This document shows positions 36,316 to 47,218 of a DNA stretch of 64,000 nt, in pieces. Each line of letters opens with the position of its first letter. Position 1 is the first letter of the stretch. A program made the position numbers and the translations under genes. The DNA comes from Lathyrus oleraceus (lineage: Eukaryota > Streptophyta > Magnoliopsida > Fabales > Fabaceae), in the NCBI RefSeq assembly GCF_024323335.1, contig NC_066580.1, positions 254,672,977 through 254,736,976 on the forward strand. The letters run 5' to 3'. Below the pieces are notes generated by a model. It was not told the origin of the DNA. It made no database searches and saw only the letters and a program-made list of their open reading frames with translations.

Positions 36316-39300
36316 TTAGATCGATGCAAAATAACAAGAATATCAACAGCAGTCCAATTGTTGCATGTATGTTCATGCGTCACAAAGTTGGTGTAGTCTT
36401 CCTTTTCATTATCCTCTAGCATAGAAGCCAAGTGTTGTTCATTCCCATTAATGAACCCTCCGCTACGGAAGCTGAGTTGCATCTCTTCTGATCTAACGAT
36501 TGACGAACCCTTCTGCAACCCCAAACCTGTTCTTCCCTTGTTCTCGGCGACCTCTACCACGCGCCCCCACTGATCAACAGGACCTTCTTCAACAATCTTT
36601 TGTGCATCTTTCGAAGAGGACATAGGTGCCCCAATTCTCTTCTCAGCAGCAATAGACAAATCTTGGAACGGCGTCCCAACCTCATCCTCAGCTTCTACAT
36701 ATGAAAAAGATGACAGATGGCTGACCAACGGCGCTTTCTCACCTCCCACAATCACCAACTTGCCATTCTTGAAAAATTTGAGCTTCTGGTGCAGAGTAGA
36801 AGTAATAGCTCCTGCTTCATGAATCCACGGCCTTCCCAACAAACAGTTGAAGGGTGGGTGAATGTCCATTACCTGGAAAGTAATCTGAAAATCACTCGGA
36901 CCTATCTTCACTGGAAGGTCCACTTCTCCAATGACCGTCTTGTGCGAGCCATCAAAGGCTTTGACAATTACTCCACTATACCTCATGGGAGCTCCTTGGT
37001 ACGATAACTTTGACAATGTTGATTTTGGAAGCACATTGATTGACGACCCAGTACCAACTAGCACGTTTGACAAAGCATCTTCTTTGCAATTCATCAAAAT
37101 ATGCAAAGCCAGATTGTGATTTCTTCCCTCCTCAGAGAGTTCTTCATCGCAAAAGTTCAAATTGTTGCATGAAGTGATGTTAGCTACAATGTGATCAAAT
37201 TGAGCCACAGTAACATATTGCTCCACGTATGCCTGTTCAAGAACTCTCTGGAGTGCTTCTCTGTGCGCTTCAGAATTTAAAAGCAGAGACAGCACGGAAA
37301 TCTTAGAGGGAGTCTGAAGCAACTGCTTAACCACATTGAATTCACTCATCTTGATCAGTCGGAGTACCTCATCATCATCACTATTGGCTTTTAAATTGCT
37401 GGATTCACCAGACTTATCTTTTGAACATCCCACAGGATCTACCACAGGCACCTCTGCCTTCTTACCAACGATCAACTCTTTCTTATTCTCTGGCCCAAAA
37501 ACTCGACCACTATGGGTTACCTTCGTAACATCTGCAATGCTCACTACTAAACTTGTCGTAGGCAACGGAACCTCTTGACCTTTCTCAATCATCTTAGCAT
37601 TGTATTGATACGGTACAGCCTTATCAGATGCATACGGGATTGGGCCCGCCAACCGTATTACCAACGGTGAAACTGATCTATTGCTGACGTTCTTGTTGCT
37701 ATCATATTGCATCACCAACCGCTCTGGTTGCTTAAAAACGGGAACAATGACATTAACATCATCATCTTCATGACGGGATTGAGAAATCTGGATCATGCCT
37801 TCATCCATCAGATGTTGGATGTCCCTTTTCACCACAACACACCCTCTTGGGTTCACACTACAAATATCACAACCTTCGTGATCATGTTCACATTCACTCA
37901 CCATACAGATGTCCTTGTGTATCTGCGCCAAGGATCCATGAATGAAACGCACATCAAAAACTTTGTATTCACCTGGACAGCCGTCCACCATATTCAATGA
38001 GGTATTCCCATGAGTGGGCAAGGGATTAGCTTTCATATTAAGCGCGTGGTCTTCAAAAGACACCATGCCACTCTTCATAAGCTTTTGCACCTCATATTTC
38101 AGCGGATAACAATTCTCAATATCGTGCCTAGGTGCACCTTAGTGGAAAGCACAACGAAGCTCGGGTTTATGCCACCAGGGAAGTGGTTCTGGTATCTGTG
38201 GTGGATTCCTCGGTTGGATAAAATTCTTGAGGACTAAAGACGGGTACAGCTCTGCGTACGACATAGGAATCGGGTCGAAAGATACCTTCTTCCTCTCGAA
38301 GCTCTGTTGCTGGTGATGATTGTTGTTGGAATTGTTATTGTTGTAGGTGTTTGTTCTTTGTTGCGGTTGTTGTTGTTGACGTTGATTTTAATGTTGATGT
38401 TGTTGTTGTTGTGGAATTGGTGTTGTTGACTGATTCGAAAACACTAGAATAATAGAAGATACTTGATGATGATGATGTTGACGGGGTGGTAAATTCCTTC
38501 TTGCTTGAGGCCTCATTTTCCTTCCACTGCTTGCTGCATTTGTTTCATTCTCTTTCCTCTTGCTAAAATTGCTCCCATACTTCTTACTAGTTGACGCCTC
38601 TTCTTTCGATAATCGTCCTTCACGGACCCTTTCTTCAAGTCTCATCCCCATGTTTACCATTTTGGTAAAGTCACTAGGGGCACTGGCAATCATACGTTCA
38701 TAAAAAATGAACTCAGGGTTTTGAGAAAGATTTTCGTCATCTCCTTCTCCTCCAAAGGAGGAGTAATCTGGGCAGCCAACTCCCTCCAACGCTGGGCGTA
38801 CTCTTTAAATGTCTCCTTGTCTTTCTGAGACATGGACCTCAGCTGGTCCCTATCTGGCGCCATATGCATGTTGTATTTATACTGTTTCACGAAAGCCTTT
38901 CCTAGATCATTGAAAGTGCAGATGCTTTCACTACCTAGCCCCATATACCAACGGAGTGCAGCACCTGTCAGGCTATTCTGGAAATAGTGAATCAGTAGTT
39001 GATCATTATCTGTCTGGGTTGACATCTTGCGGGCATACATCACAAGATGACTGAGTGGACACGAGTTTCCCTTATACTTCTCAAATTCAAGCACTTTGAA
39101 TTTGACTGGGATTTTCACGTTGGGTACTAAGCACAGTTCAGCAGCACTCTTCCCAAACAGAGCTTTGCCTCTCAGCGTTTTTAATTCCTTGCGCAGCTCA
39201 AGGAATTGATCCTTCAACTCATCCATCTTCTCATAAACGTCTGGGCCCTCAGATGGCTCGGAATGATAGATGGTGTCTTCTACACGCGGCAAAGTATGCA

Positions 39301-39604
39301 CAACGGGAGGTGGCATAGACATGATCGGGCTAGATGCTGACATGGAAGCAAAAGTGGGAGCGAAACCCTCAGGCACAAAATTGGGTGGCATTCCCCAAAG
39401 GAACCTAGCAGGCAGATTCGGAGCGAAGTGGGTGGTGGCAGTAGGCACTATAGAGGTAACCACTTCAGAGATGACAGTCCTCGCGGGAGGAGTTGCAGGA
39501 GTTGGAGAAGCTTGGCTCTGGGCAGCAAGAACTGACTCCATCATGGCAATCATTCGGGCAATCTCCTCCTTCAAATCTTGGTTCTCTTACTCAAGGTGTT
39601 CCAT
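36316..39604 (-). pseudogene. Ogre gag-protease (element B), damaged
   Basis: Gag starts MEHLE at 39604. A Pro/Ala-rich linker is followed by the Gag core (LRWYMGLGSESICTFNDLGKAF, QKDKETFKEYAQRWRELAAQI), a Gln/His-rich linker, a zinc-knuckle remnant (FH..GAPRHDIENCYPL), a Cys/His segment (CEHDHEGCDICSVNPRGC) and the aspartic protease. Damage: TAA at 39587-39589, a frameshift near 38705 in a T-run, TAA at 38388-38390 and TAA at 38139-38141. The protease signature reads LVGTGSS: the catalytic Asp is replaced by Gly at 37053-37055, so the enzyme would be inactive. The frame from 38090 to 36312 is otherwise open and ends inside the intron donor. Confidence 0.9.
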
Positions 39605-39909
39605 GATCTTTGAAAGATTGACTCGAGTGTTGTACTGGTGAATCAGCTTGGCTAAAGCACAGAAGAACACTGATCAGACACCTGGCAAAAACCTGCTTAT
39701 GCAAATGATGCATGAAATGCAATGCTTGATTATTTTTATTTCCAAGGAACTTACTATATTATTTGCAAATATATAAAAACTGAAATGACAATTGCAATAA
39801 TTTGATATGACCAAAAATCTCTTTTCATTTATATAAATCGGAAGGATTACACTGAGTATAATTTCAGAAACCAAAATAAAAGATACAAGAGAATAGGAGA
39901 CTAGTCATC
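39605..39909 (-). other. ORF1-gag spacer (element B)
   Basis: Non-coding. It carries 'ttgcataagcagg' on the minus strand, as in the other elements, and AT-rich text matching 54577-54875. Confidence 0.5.
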
Positions 39910-41133
39910 CTAAGGATCCCTAACAACAGTGTCAGAAGATCTGGCTGAAGGCTCATACTTCCTTCGAATGCGACGAATCTCGGTCTCAAAAGAAGCCTTC
40001 ATCTGAGTCTTCTCGAGGACAAGCTGGTCAACAATCTTCTTCCAAGCAATGGAAGGCTGAGGCATCCTAGAAGATGAAACCTCTGGCTCTCTCTGTCTCT
40101 TCGTCACTCGGTCTTCAAGTAGCTCAATCAGTGCATCTTTTCCCTTAGACTCCAACTGCAACTCTTCATGCTTCTTGCTCAAAGCATGGAAACGCTCTTC
40201 CCACATATCCTTCTCTTGCTTCATCTTGATGAGCACGTCTTCCAACTCCTTTATATCTTGGTTAGGGAGAGTTAATGGCTCAACCACAACCATAAACATA
40301 GGTCTCTCACAAGGATAAGTCATCTTCAACTCCATAGCTCTCTTTTTCACCCAAAGAGTGTAAGCTTCCAAAGCTACACAATTGCACGGACCAAGCTCGG
40401 ATCTTCCTTTCCTATGCACATTATGCCGAGCATGCACAATCTTCTGCTTCAAATGTTGGGGATCTTTACCCTCTTGATAGAAAAGACCTTCTAACAACAT
40501 GTTATTAGGTTTGTCTCTCAAGGGGAACCCAAGTTGACGACGAGGCAAAGCAGGGTTGTAGTTAATTCCTCCTTGTGTACCAATGAGAGGCACATTAGAG
40601 AATTCACCACAACTATCAATAATCTCCAAACTTCTTAAGCATGGATTATACCAAACTATATCATCATTAGTGAGAGACATAAGTCTCTGAGACCACCTTA
40701 GACATTGTTTATTCTCCATAAAAGCAGGCGTCTGAGGCAAGTGCGAAATAAACCACTTGCACAGGAGAGGAGTGCAACAGACAATCGTTCCACCGCCTTT
40801 AGAATTCCTTAGATGCAAAGAGAAATACATATCACCCAACAAAGTAGGCACAGGATTCCCAATCAAGAAAAGTCTAATGGCGTTAACATCAATAAAACCG
40901 TCAATGTTAGGGAACAAAGTTAATCCAGAAATGAGCAACAAAAAGATATCTTCAAAAGCATCTACACTACCAGCTTGAGCAAAAGTGGTAGCTTCCTTAA
41001 TGAGGAAAACAGATGGCAATCCAAATAACCCTCATTTCTTCACCCAATGAGCCTATATCTCAGACTTCTTCAAGTTAAGAGATTCAGCAATAATACTAGA
41101 TCGGGGAATCTCCTTAAATCCACTAAAAGGTAC
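39910..41133 (-). pseudogene. Ogre ORF1 (element B), 5' truncated
   Basis: On the minus strand, conserved ORF1 text from VPFSG (about 41133) through LFPNIDGFIDVNAIRLF, NPVPTLLGDMYFSLHLRNSKGGGTIVCC and QLGFPLRDK to the coiled-coil C terminus (LEDVLIKMKQEKDMWEERFHAL..KHEELQLES). From 41019 to 39910 the frame is fully open (369 codons). Upstream it has TAG at 41053-41055 and TGA at 41032-41034. The first third of ORF1, the leader, PBS and 5' LTR are missing because of an inversion-type junction at about 41134. Confidence 0.88.
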
Positions 41134-41146
41134 TCTACTAGAAACA

Positions 41147-42517
41147 ATGGTAGAGAGGATCATAGAACTTCACCAATACACTCATCATGTGCCACACGTT
41201 GCTGTGAATCGACTCGAGAGGCCTGTGTATGTGTTTGCAGCCAAGTCTGTTGTTGATGAGAAGTCGTGGTACTATGATATTAAGAATTTCCTCAAAAGCC
41301 AGGAGTATCCTGAGGGAGCGTCAAAGAGTGACAAGAAGACCCTGAGAAGGCTAGCTGGAAGCTTTTATTTGAATCAGGATGATGTGTTGTACAAGAGGAA
41401 CATTGACATGGTTCTACTCAGATGCGTGGATAGACACGAAGCAGACATGTTGATGCAAGAAGTACACGAGGGGTCTTTCGGTACCCATGCTGGTGGTCAT
41501 GCAATGGCCAAGAAGTTGTTGAGAGCCGGTTATTACTGGATAACCATGGAATCCGATTGTTTCAAATACGCTCGGAAGTGCCACAAATGTCAGATCTATG
41601 GAGATAAGGTGCATGTACCACCAAGCCCTCTGAATGTCATGAATTCGCCTTGGCCATTCGCGATGTGGGGCATCGATATGATTAGGAAGATTGAACCTAT
41701 TGCTTCTAATGGACATCGCTTCATCCTGGTCGCGATTGATTACTTCACCAAGTAGGTGGAAGCAGCTTCCTATGCTAATGTTACCAAGCAAGTGGTTGCC
41801 CGATTCATCAAGAAGGAGATTATCTGTCGTTATGGGGTTCCTGAGAGAATCATCACTGACAATGGTTCGAATCTTAATAACAAGATGATGAAAGAGCTTT
41901 GCAAAGACTTTAAGATCGAGCATCACAATTCTTCTCCTTACAGACCGAAGATGAATGGCGCTGTAGAGGCGGCAAACAAGAACATTAAGAAGATTGTGCA
42001 AAAGATGATCGTGACGTACAAGGATTGGCATGAGATGTTGCCTTTCGCTTTGCATGGGTACCGTACCTCAGTACGTACGTCGACCGGGGCAACCCCTTAC
42101 TCCCTTGTGTATGGTATGGAAGCAGTCCTACATGTTGAAGTGGAGATTCCTTCTCTGAGAGTCCTGCTGGATGTCAAGCTTGACGAAGCTGAATGGATTC
42201 AGACAAGGTTCAATGAGTTGAGTCTTATTGAGGAAAAGCGGTTAGCAGCTGTGTGCCATGGGCAACTGTATCAAAGAAGGATGAAGAAGGCCTTTGATCA
42301 GAAAGTGCGTCCTCGAAGCTATCAGACAGGTGATTTGGTTTTGAAGAGGATCCTTCCTCCCGGTACAGATAACAGGGGCAAGTGGACTCCGAATTATGAA
42401 GGTTCATATGTTGTTAAAAAGGTTTTCTCTGGTGGAGCCTTGATGCTGACAACTATGGACGGTGAAGATTTTCCATCCCCTGTGAACTCAGATGTAGTCA
42501 AAAAATACTTCGCATAA
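41147..42517 (+). pseudogene. Ogre integrase (element C), one stop
   Basis: Starts near the RNase H-integrase linker (RLERPVYVFAAKS..), then the H2C2 zinc-binding domain (HEADMLMQEVHEGSFGTHAGGH..CHKCQIY), the catalytic core with Asp at 41675 (WGIDMI), Asp at 41858 (ITDNGSN) and Glu at 41966 (VEAANKN), which is the DX35E spacing, and a C-terminal domain ending VVKKYFA at 42517. A single in-frame TAG at 41753-41755 replaces Trp (FTK-stop-VEA). Everything upstream (RNase H, RT, gag) is missing. The fragment joins element B's ORF1 head to head at about 41134. Confidence 0.9.
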
Positions 42518-42526
42518 ATTGACCCG

Positions 42527-42728
42527 CTGGACGAAAAGAATAAAAGAGTCCAGGCAAAAAAGGGCATCCCGGCGAACCAAGAAAAAAAAGAAAAAAGGTT
42601 CAGGCAAAAGTTAGGGATAAAGAATAAAAAAAAGATGTACACCCGGTAAGTCGAAAACCTGAAAAGGCGGCTTAGGCAAAAATGGGTATCCCGGTGGATT
42701 GAAAACCTGAAAAGGCGATCCAGGCAAA
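42527..42728 (+). other. Post-integrase tandem hairpin array (element C)
   Basis: Four short stem-loops start 10 nt after the stop codon: CTGGAC/GTCCAG (42527-42532, 42548-42553), GAACC/GGTTC (42574-42578, 42597-42601), TAAGTCG/CGGCTTA (42647-42653, 42668-42674) and TGGATTG/CGATCCA (42695-42701, 42716-42722). Loops are A-rich; the last two contain AAAACCTGAAAAGG with an inner CC/GG pair. Each 3' arm is followed by, or merges into, GGCAAA(A), and each 5' arm is preceded by CCCG. Stem sequences differ, but pairing is kept, with G-U pairs in two stems. Confidence 0.75.
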
Positions 42729-43329
42729 TGAGGAATTAAAGCGAAGACTACAGTCTGATTTATCTGTACTTCATCGCGCTTCAGTGTCTACCATCTTGAA
42801 GGATATGACCGGTCCAATCATTCTTCTCAGAAAGCAAGGAATTTGGGGGAAATTGAGGATATACGAGTCATAACAGAATTGGAAAATAGTGGATGCCGTG
42901 TTCACATTGCCAATAGGATAGTTTATTCCTTTTTTTTGTGCAATTACCTCTTCCTAGGAATTGCTTCCTGATGTACTTTGCCTATTACAGGCCATTTTCA
43001 ATCAATAAAAATCGTTATTCAGTCAAATTGCTCTCTTGTTTTTATTTTACTGTTTTGTTTGCAAAAACGTCCGAATTTTTGATAAACATTGCATCTAAAA
43101 AACATGAAGGATAGACAATAACGTGCAGAAAGATAAAACATTTGAAAATCATTTTGAATGTTTGAGTACACTTGGGAGTATCTTGTCCATACAATCCCCT
43201 AGGGCATGTATGTCTTGCTGTTTTGCGGATCACTATCTTTGATTGCGGGCTGAAGTAGATAAGCCACAGTTTGTTCAAAGATGTTTCAGCACTGTCCAGT
43301 AGTGTGAGAAGTTGGGTTGTCCAAAGCAA
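42729..43329 (+). other. 3' UTR of element C, proximal part
   Basis: No coding signal and no clear repeat. Moderately AT-rich; it carries 'caatcaataaaaatcg' (43000-43015), a possible poly(A) signal. Confidence 0.45.
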
Positions 43330-44180
43330 GACAGGGCTTGTCTCCCCAGCAGATTCGAGAACGATATCCCTCAGCGGCTGAGCCTGAAGGTTGCTGTAAT
43401 CCCCAGCAGGTTCGAGAATGCCTTTCCCCAGTAGGTCTGAGGACTGTCAGTTCCCCAGCGAGCCTGAAGATTGTTATTTCCCCAGCGGAGGTGTCTGTGG
43501 GTAGGTCGTTCCTCAGCAGCCAGGTTTGAAGTGTTGTAACCCCCAGTAGGGTTGAGAATGTTTTTCCCTAGCAAGTCTGAAGGAGGTTATTTCCTCAACG
43601 ATGGTGGGCGTTGTTTGTTTCCCCCAGCGGAATCCCCAAGCGGATAGGGTTCAGTGGAGGTCGTCCCCGGTGAAGACTATCTTTTCCCCAGCAGCAGTGC
43701 AATTCCCCAGCATGATTGGAAGGTTGGTTGTTTCCAACAGATGACTCCCCAGTTGAGTCGGTTTCTCTGTCGTTCCAAGAATGTCAGATCATCAAGTATC
43801 CGCAGTAGAATTGTTGCGTCTCCCCACAGAGTTGGAAGACCGAATCAGAATCGTGTGCTCAGCAAAGTGATCATTTGCTCTCCCAGCAGGAGTTTTCCTC
43901 CATTTGCATCTTGCATATTAGTAATCATTTGCATCTGCATCCTCAGAGTGCATAGCATTTCCATTCAGTATGGAGCATTACGCCATAGAAAACTCAAACA
44001 TATGCATACATGTGTTAAACCAATCTGGACCATATCCCCAGCAGAGGCGGGCCTTTTTTCAGCATCTGTATGACACATTTGCGGCAGTTGCTCCTGACAG
44101 CATTCAGGATTGGTCATCCCCAGAGAAATTTGTTTCCTCGTCCGTCCGTGAAAGGAAAGCGTGACTCCCCAGTTTAGTCC
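43330..44180 (+). repeat. CCCCAGCAG motif array in 3' UTR (element C)
   Basis: About 20 copies of a TCCCCAGCAG-like motif at 30-60 bp intervals, for example at 43343, 43400, 43746 and 44032. They fit the reverse complement of the PBS: 44032-44046 equals the reverse complement of 52117-52131 over 15 of 15 nt, and 43746-43760 matches TCCCCAGCAGAGTCG at 13 of 15. Confidence 0.75.
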
Positions 44181-44318
44181 CCGACAAGCGTCTGCCCAGT
44201 TTTGACATATGTAGATGTCATCCTTGCAATACCAGTTGGTGTCGTGTTGATCCCCGGGTGGGTCGTCCTTTTTTGGTGTTAGTAGACATCATCTTTCGAT
44301 GTCCGTAACATCGAGTTT

Positions 44319-44816
44319 CTTCCCCATTCATCCATTGATGTTTGGTCATGGTTTCTTTCTTCCCATTCATCCGTTGATGTCTAGTCGTGGCTTCTTTATT
44401 CCCATTCGTCGTGAGACGTCTAGTCGTGGTTTCTCTTCCCATTCATCTGTTGATGTCTGGTCGTGGTTTCTTTCTTCCCATTCATCCGTTGATATCTGGT
44501 CGTGGTTTCTTTCTTCCCATTCATCCGTTAATGTCTGGTCGTGGTTTCTCTTCCCATTCATCTGTTGATGTCTGGTCGTGGTTTCTTTCTTCCCATTCAT
44601 CCTTTGATGTCTGGTCGTGGTTTCTTTCTTCCCATTCATCCTTTGATGTCTGGTCGTGGTTTCTTTCTTCCCATTCATCTGTTGATGTCTGGTCGTGGTT
44701 TCTTTCTTCCCATTCATCCGTTGATGTCTGGTCGTGGTTTCTTTCTTCCCATTCATCCGTTGATGTCTGGTCGTGGTTTCTTTCTGCCCATTCATCTGTT
44801 GATGTTTGGTCGTGGT
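44319..44816. repeat. 39-bp minisatellite in element C 3' UTR
   Basis: About 13 units of 'ttcccattcatc..gttgatg tctggtcgtggtttctttc', with starts at 44436, 44475, 44514, 44551, 44590 and then every 39 bp to 44785; one unit is 37 bp. The first three units are diverged. Because 39 is a multiple of 3, long repetitive open frames appear on both strands. I regard them as by-products. Confidence 0.93.
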
Positions 44817-46191
44817 TGAAGATGAATTGCCATCCAAGGCGCAGCGGAATTTAAAAATTTCTCCATTTAGTGATCCTTACGAATGGGCATGATCAGTGAT
44901 AGAATCGTTACCTCTTGTGGCGATTCAAACCTTTGGTGCAGATCTCTGATAATGATCAAAACCTTTGATACAGATCCACGGGGCGATCACGAACTTTGAA
45001 CGATGACAACGTCTCTACTCAGTCCACATGAACGGATTCCTTCAATCGCAGTGCTAGCTGTTATGAATGAAGGCTTTGAGTGAGAGAAAGAGGGAAACAA
45101 AATTCCAAGTCTCTAATTGAATTTCTGTCTGAGTGGAATGGAGTTACAATGCTTCTACCCAAGGGGTTCTATTTATAGAACCACTTGTGTGGGCTTCAAG
45201 CCAAAAAGCCCACTTAAGTGCATTTTGGACCATATCTCATAATATGCCAAAATCACTTAAGTATTTGGTACCTTACCATATTTCGTCTCCCACTTAAGTG
45301 CACCGTACCTTACGGTGTTCCTTAATTATTCTATCTCTCATCAATCCGTCCTTTGTGTGTGACCCTATAGGTTTTCGCGGCGTTGACAATTATATTAAAT
45401 CACGCATTTAACATAATAAATAGTGAGCGGTATCTAGCAACACATCACTGCTACCCAAGTCACGAAAATGTCATGTGATCTGACAAAACCTCCTGTGATA
45501 ATAATTATGTGTATAATTACCCCTTTGCCCTTATGTCTATATTGAACACAAGGTATAGACCGTGTCACCCTTGTCCAGTTCAATATTGGGCCCATAGACA
45601 TTTATCCTGTTAAGCAGGATTGACAAATTCCATCTAGGACACTCATGTCCCTCAGCATGCTTCGTGGAGTACTCATCAACTGTCTTTATGGTCATCCAGT
45701 TACGGATGACGTTGGATCAGTAATAAGGCACTCAACTCTACATCTAGGATCCATAGTGGTTTCAGGTCGAAGAGTGGTATACACTATTATCACCATGAGA
45801 ATAACTTATGACACTTTGCATAACTTTCTATATAGTATTCTCATAGCGGGTCAATCCGGTATAAATATTACTCCTAATATTCATACCTATGTTTAAGACT
45901 TGATAACTCTTTATCCATGATCCATGAGATGTGATCATCAGTCTACAAACATAATAGTCTTAATGCTTTAATGTTATCCCACTTCACATTAAAGCTCGAC
46001 TACGGATACTTTAAGAACAGTGCCCTTATGTTTAATGTGTTCTCATGATTAAGTCACACTTAATACATTAAACGGACTATCTATCCTAGGGACTTTATTA
46101 ATCAACCATAATAAAGAAAATGCCTTTTATTATTAATAAATAATTCGATACAAGTACCAAAAAATATTGGCCTCTAGGGCTTACACCAACA
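44817..46191 (-). mobile_element. Solo LTR, probably Ty1/copia (Angela-like)
   Basis: 1375 bp flanked by a perfect 5-bp duplication GTGGT (44812-44816 and 46192-46196). The minus strand starts TGTTGGTGTAAGCCCTAGAG and ends CATCTTCA. The start resembles Angela-type Ty1/copia LTRs as I remember them (TGTTGG.. with CCCTAGAGGC). No internal region, so it is a solo LTR. It sits in the last unit of the 39-bp minisatellite. Confidence 0.88.
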
Positions 46192-46196
46192 GTGGT

Positions 46197-46370
46197 TCCT
46201 TGCATCGATAAATATCAAAATCCCCAGTAGAAACTGCCATTGGTGAACAGTCTTTTCTTTGACTCATCCCCCGCAGAGTGCAAATTCTACGGTTCCTTGG
46301 TATTCAATCCCTGTTTACCTTGAAGGTCTGACAGCCGCTGCTCTCATCCGTTCAGGTTCCCAGTTGATTG
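46197..46370 (+). other. End of element C 3' UTR
   Basis: Continues the 3' UTR after the solo LTR, with two more CCCCAGTAG/CCCCGCAGAG motifs (46223, 46268). Confidence 0.7.
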
Positions 46371-46382
46371 AATAGGGGCAGC
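46371..46382 (+). other. Polypurine tract of element C
   Basis: AATAGGGGCAGC directly before the LTR start TGTAGCACC, identical to the tract of element B. Confidence 0.85.
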
Positions 46383-47218
46383 TGTAGCACCTCAATTTTT
46401 CACCCCACATTCATGCATTCATTCCATTTTTAGGTCCTTGACATTACACTAACATTATATTAACACTACATAGTACATTGCATCTCATCAGTCAAGACTG
46501 GCATCAAGAGGATTCATCTGTGCAAGAGACCAAGTATTTCCTTGAGATGAAAGCCCTATGGTTGTTCTAGAGAGCTTATATGAATCAAGGTTCATTTTGA
46601 AGCTATTGTACCAAGTGCTAGAGGCTCAAAAGTCATCAGTACATGTCCAGGTCATCTAAGGCCCATGAAAGTCAACTGCAAGTCAACTGAGGGCTATGAG
46701 GTGGAGAAATGGTTTGAGACACTTCATTCATGTCCAAAGAGGTTTATTCATCAAGTCAAATATCTAAATTGAAGATTTTGCAGCCAGATCAAAAGTTTCC
46801 CAAAATGGAAAGTGGCCTGTAATTTCAAGTTTCCAAAAATGGCAAGTTTTTGGATCACATTCAACTTGACTTTCTCTCCCATTTCCAAAAAGTCCAAGAT
46901 CATGAGCATCTGATGGATGGTTGAGAAGATATGATCCAATCATTGCCAAGTGTGCTTGAAACTTCAAAGAGCCATAACTTTTGATCCAAAACTCCAATTT
47001 AGGCCACTCTTTTTTCATATTGCTTGTCATGACCTATATTTTCCAAAACCCTCATTGCATTGCATGAAATTTATTCACATGATCATTTGGCCATGCATGT
47101 GTTTTTTGGAGGGAAAATCATTAATTTGAAATTGGTTGATGCTACAAGTTTTTTAACTATTCCATCATGTTCATAAGCTCATTTTAAGTGTAATTGGACC
47201 ATTCATGCTACTGTTCAC
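46383..47218 (+). mobile_element. 3' LTR of element C, first 836 bp
   Basis: Starts TGTAGCACCTCAATTTTTCACC after the polypurine tract. Text such as 'gtcaactg..agtcaactga' and 'aagtccaagatcatgag' is shared with the LTR of element D, so the subfamilies are related although the first bases differ. It is cut at 47218 by the insertion of element D. The remainder would lie beyond the window. Confidence 0.87.

Noticed and set aside
36717..38237. Plus-strand frames opposite element B gag-protease
   Set aside because: Shadows of the minus-strand coding frame.
44367..44854. Long repetitive open frames on both strands in the 39-bp array
   Set aside because: They follow from a repeat length divisible by three; a 37-bp unit breaks each frame, and no start, domain or conservation supports a protein.
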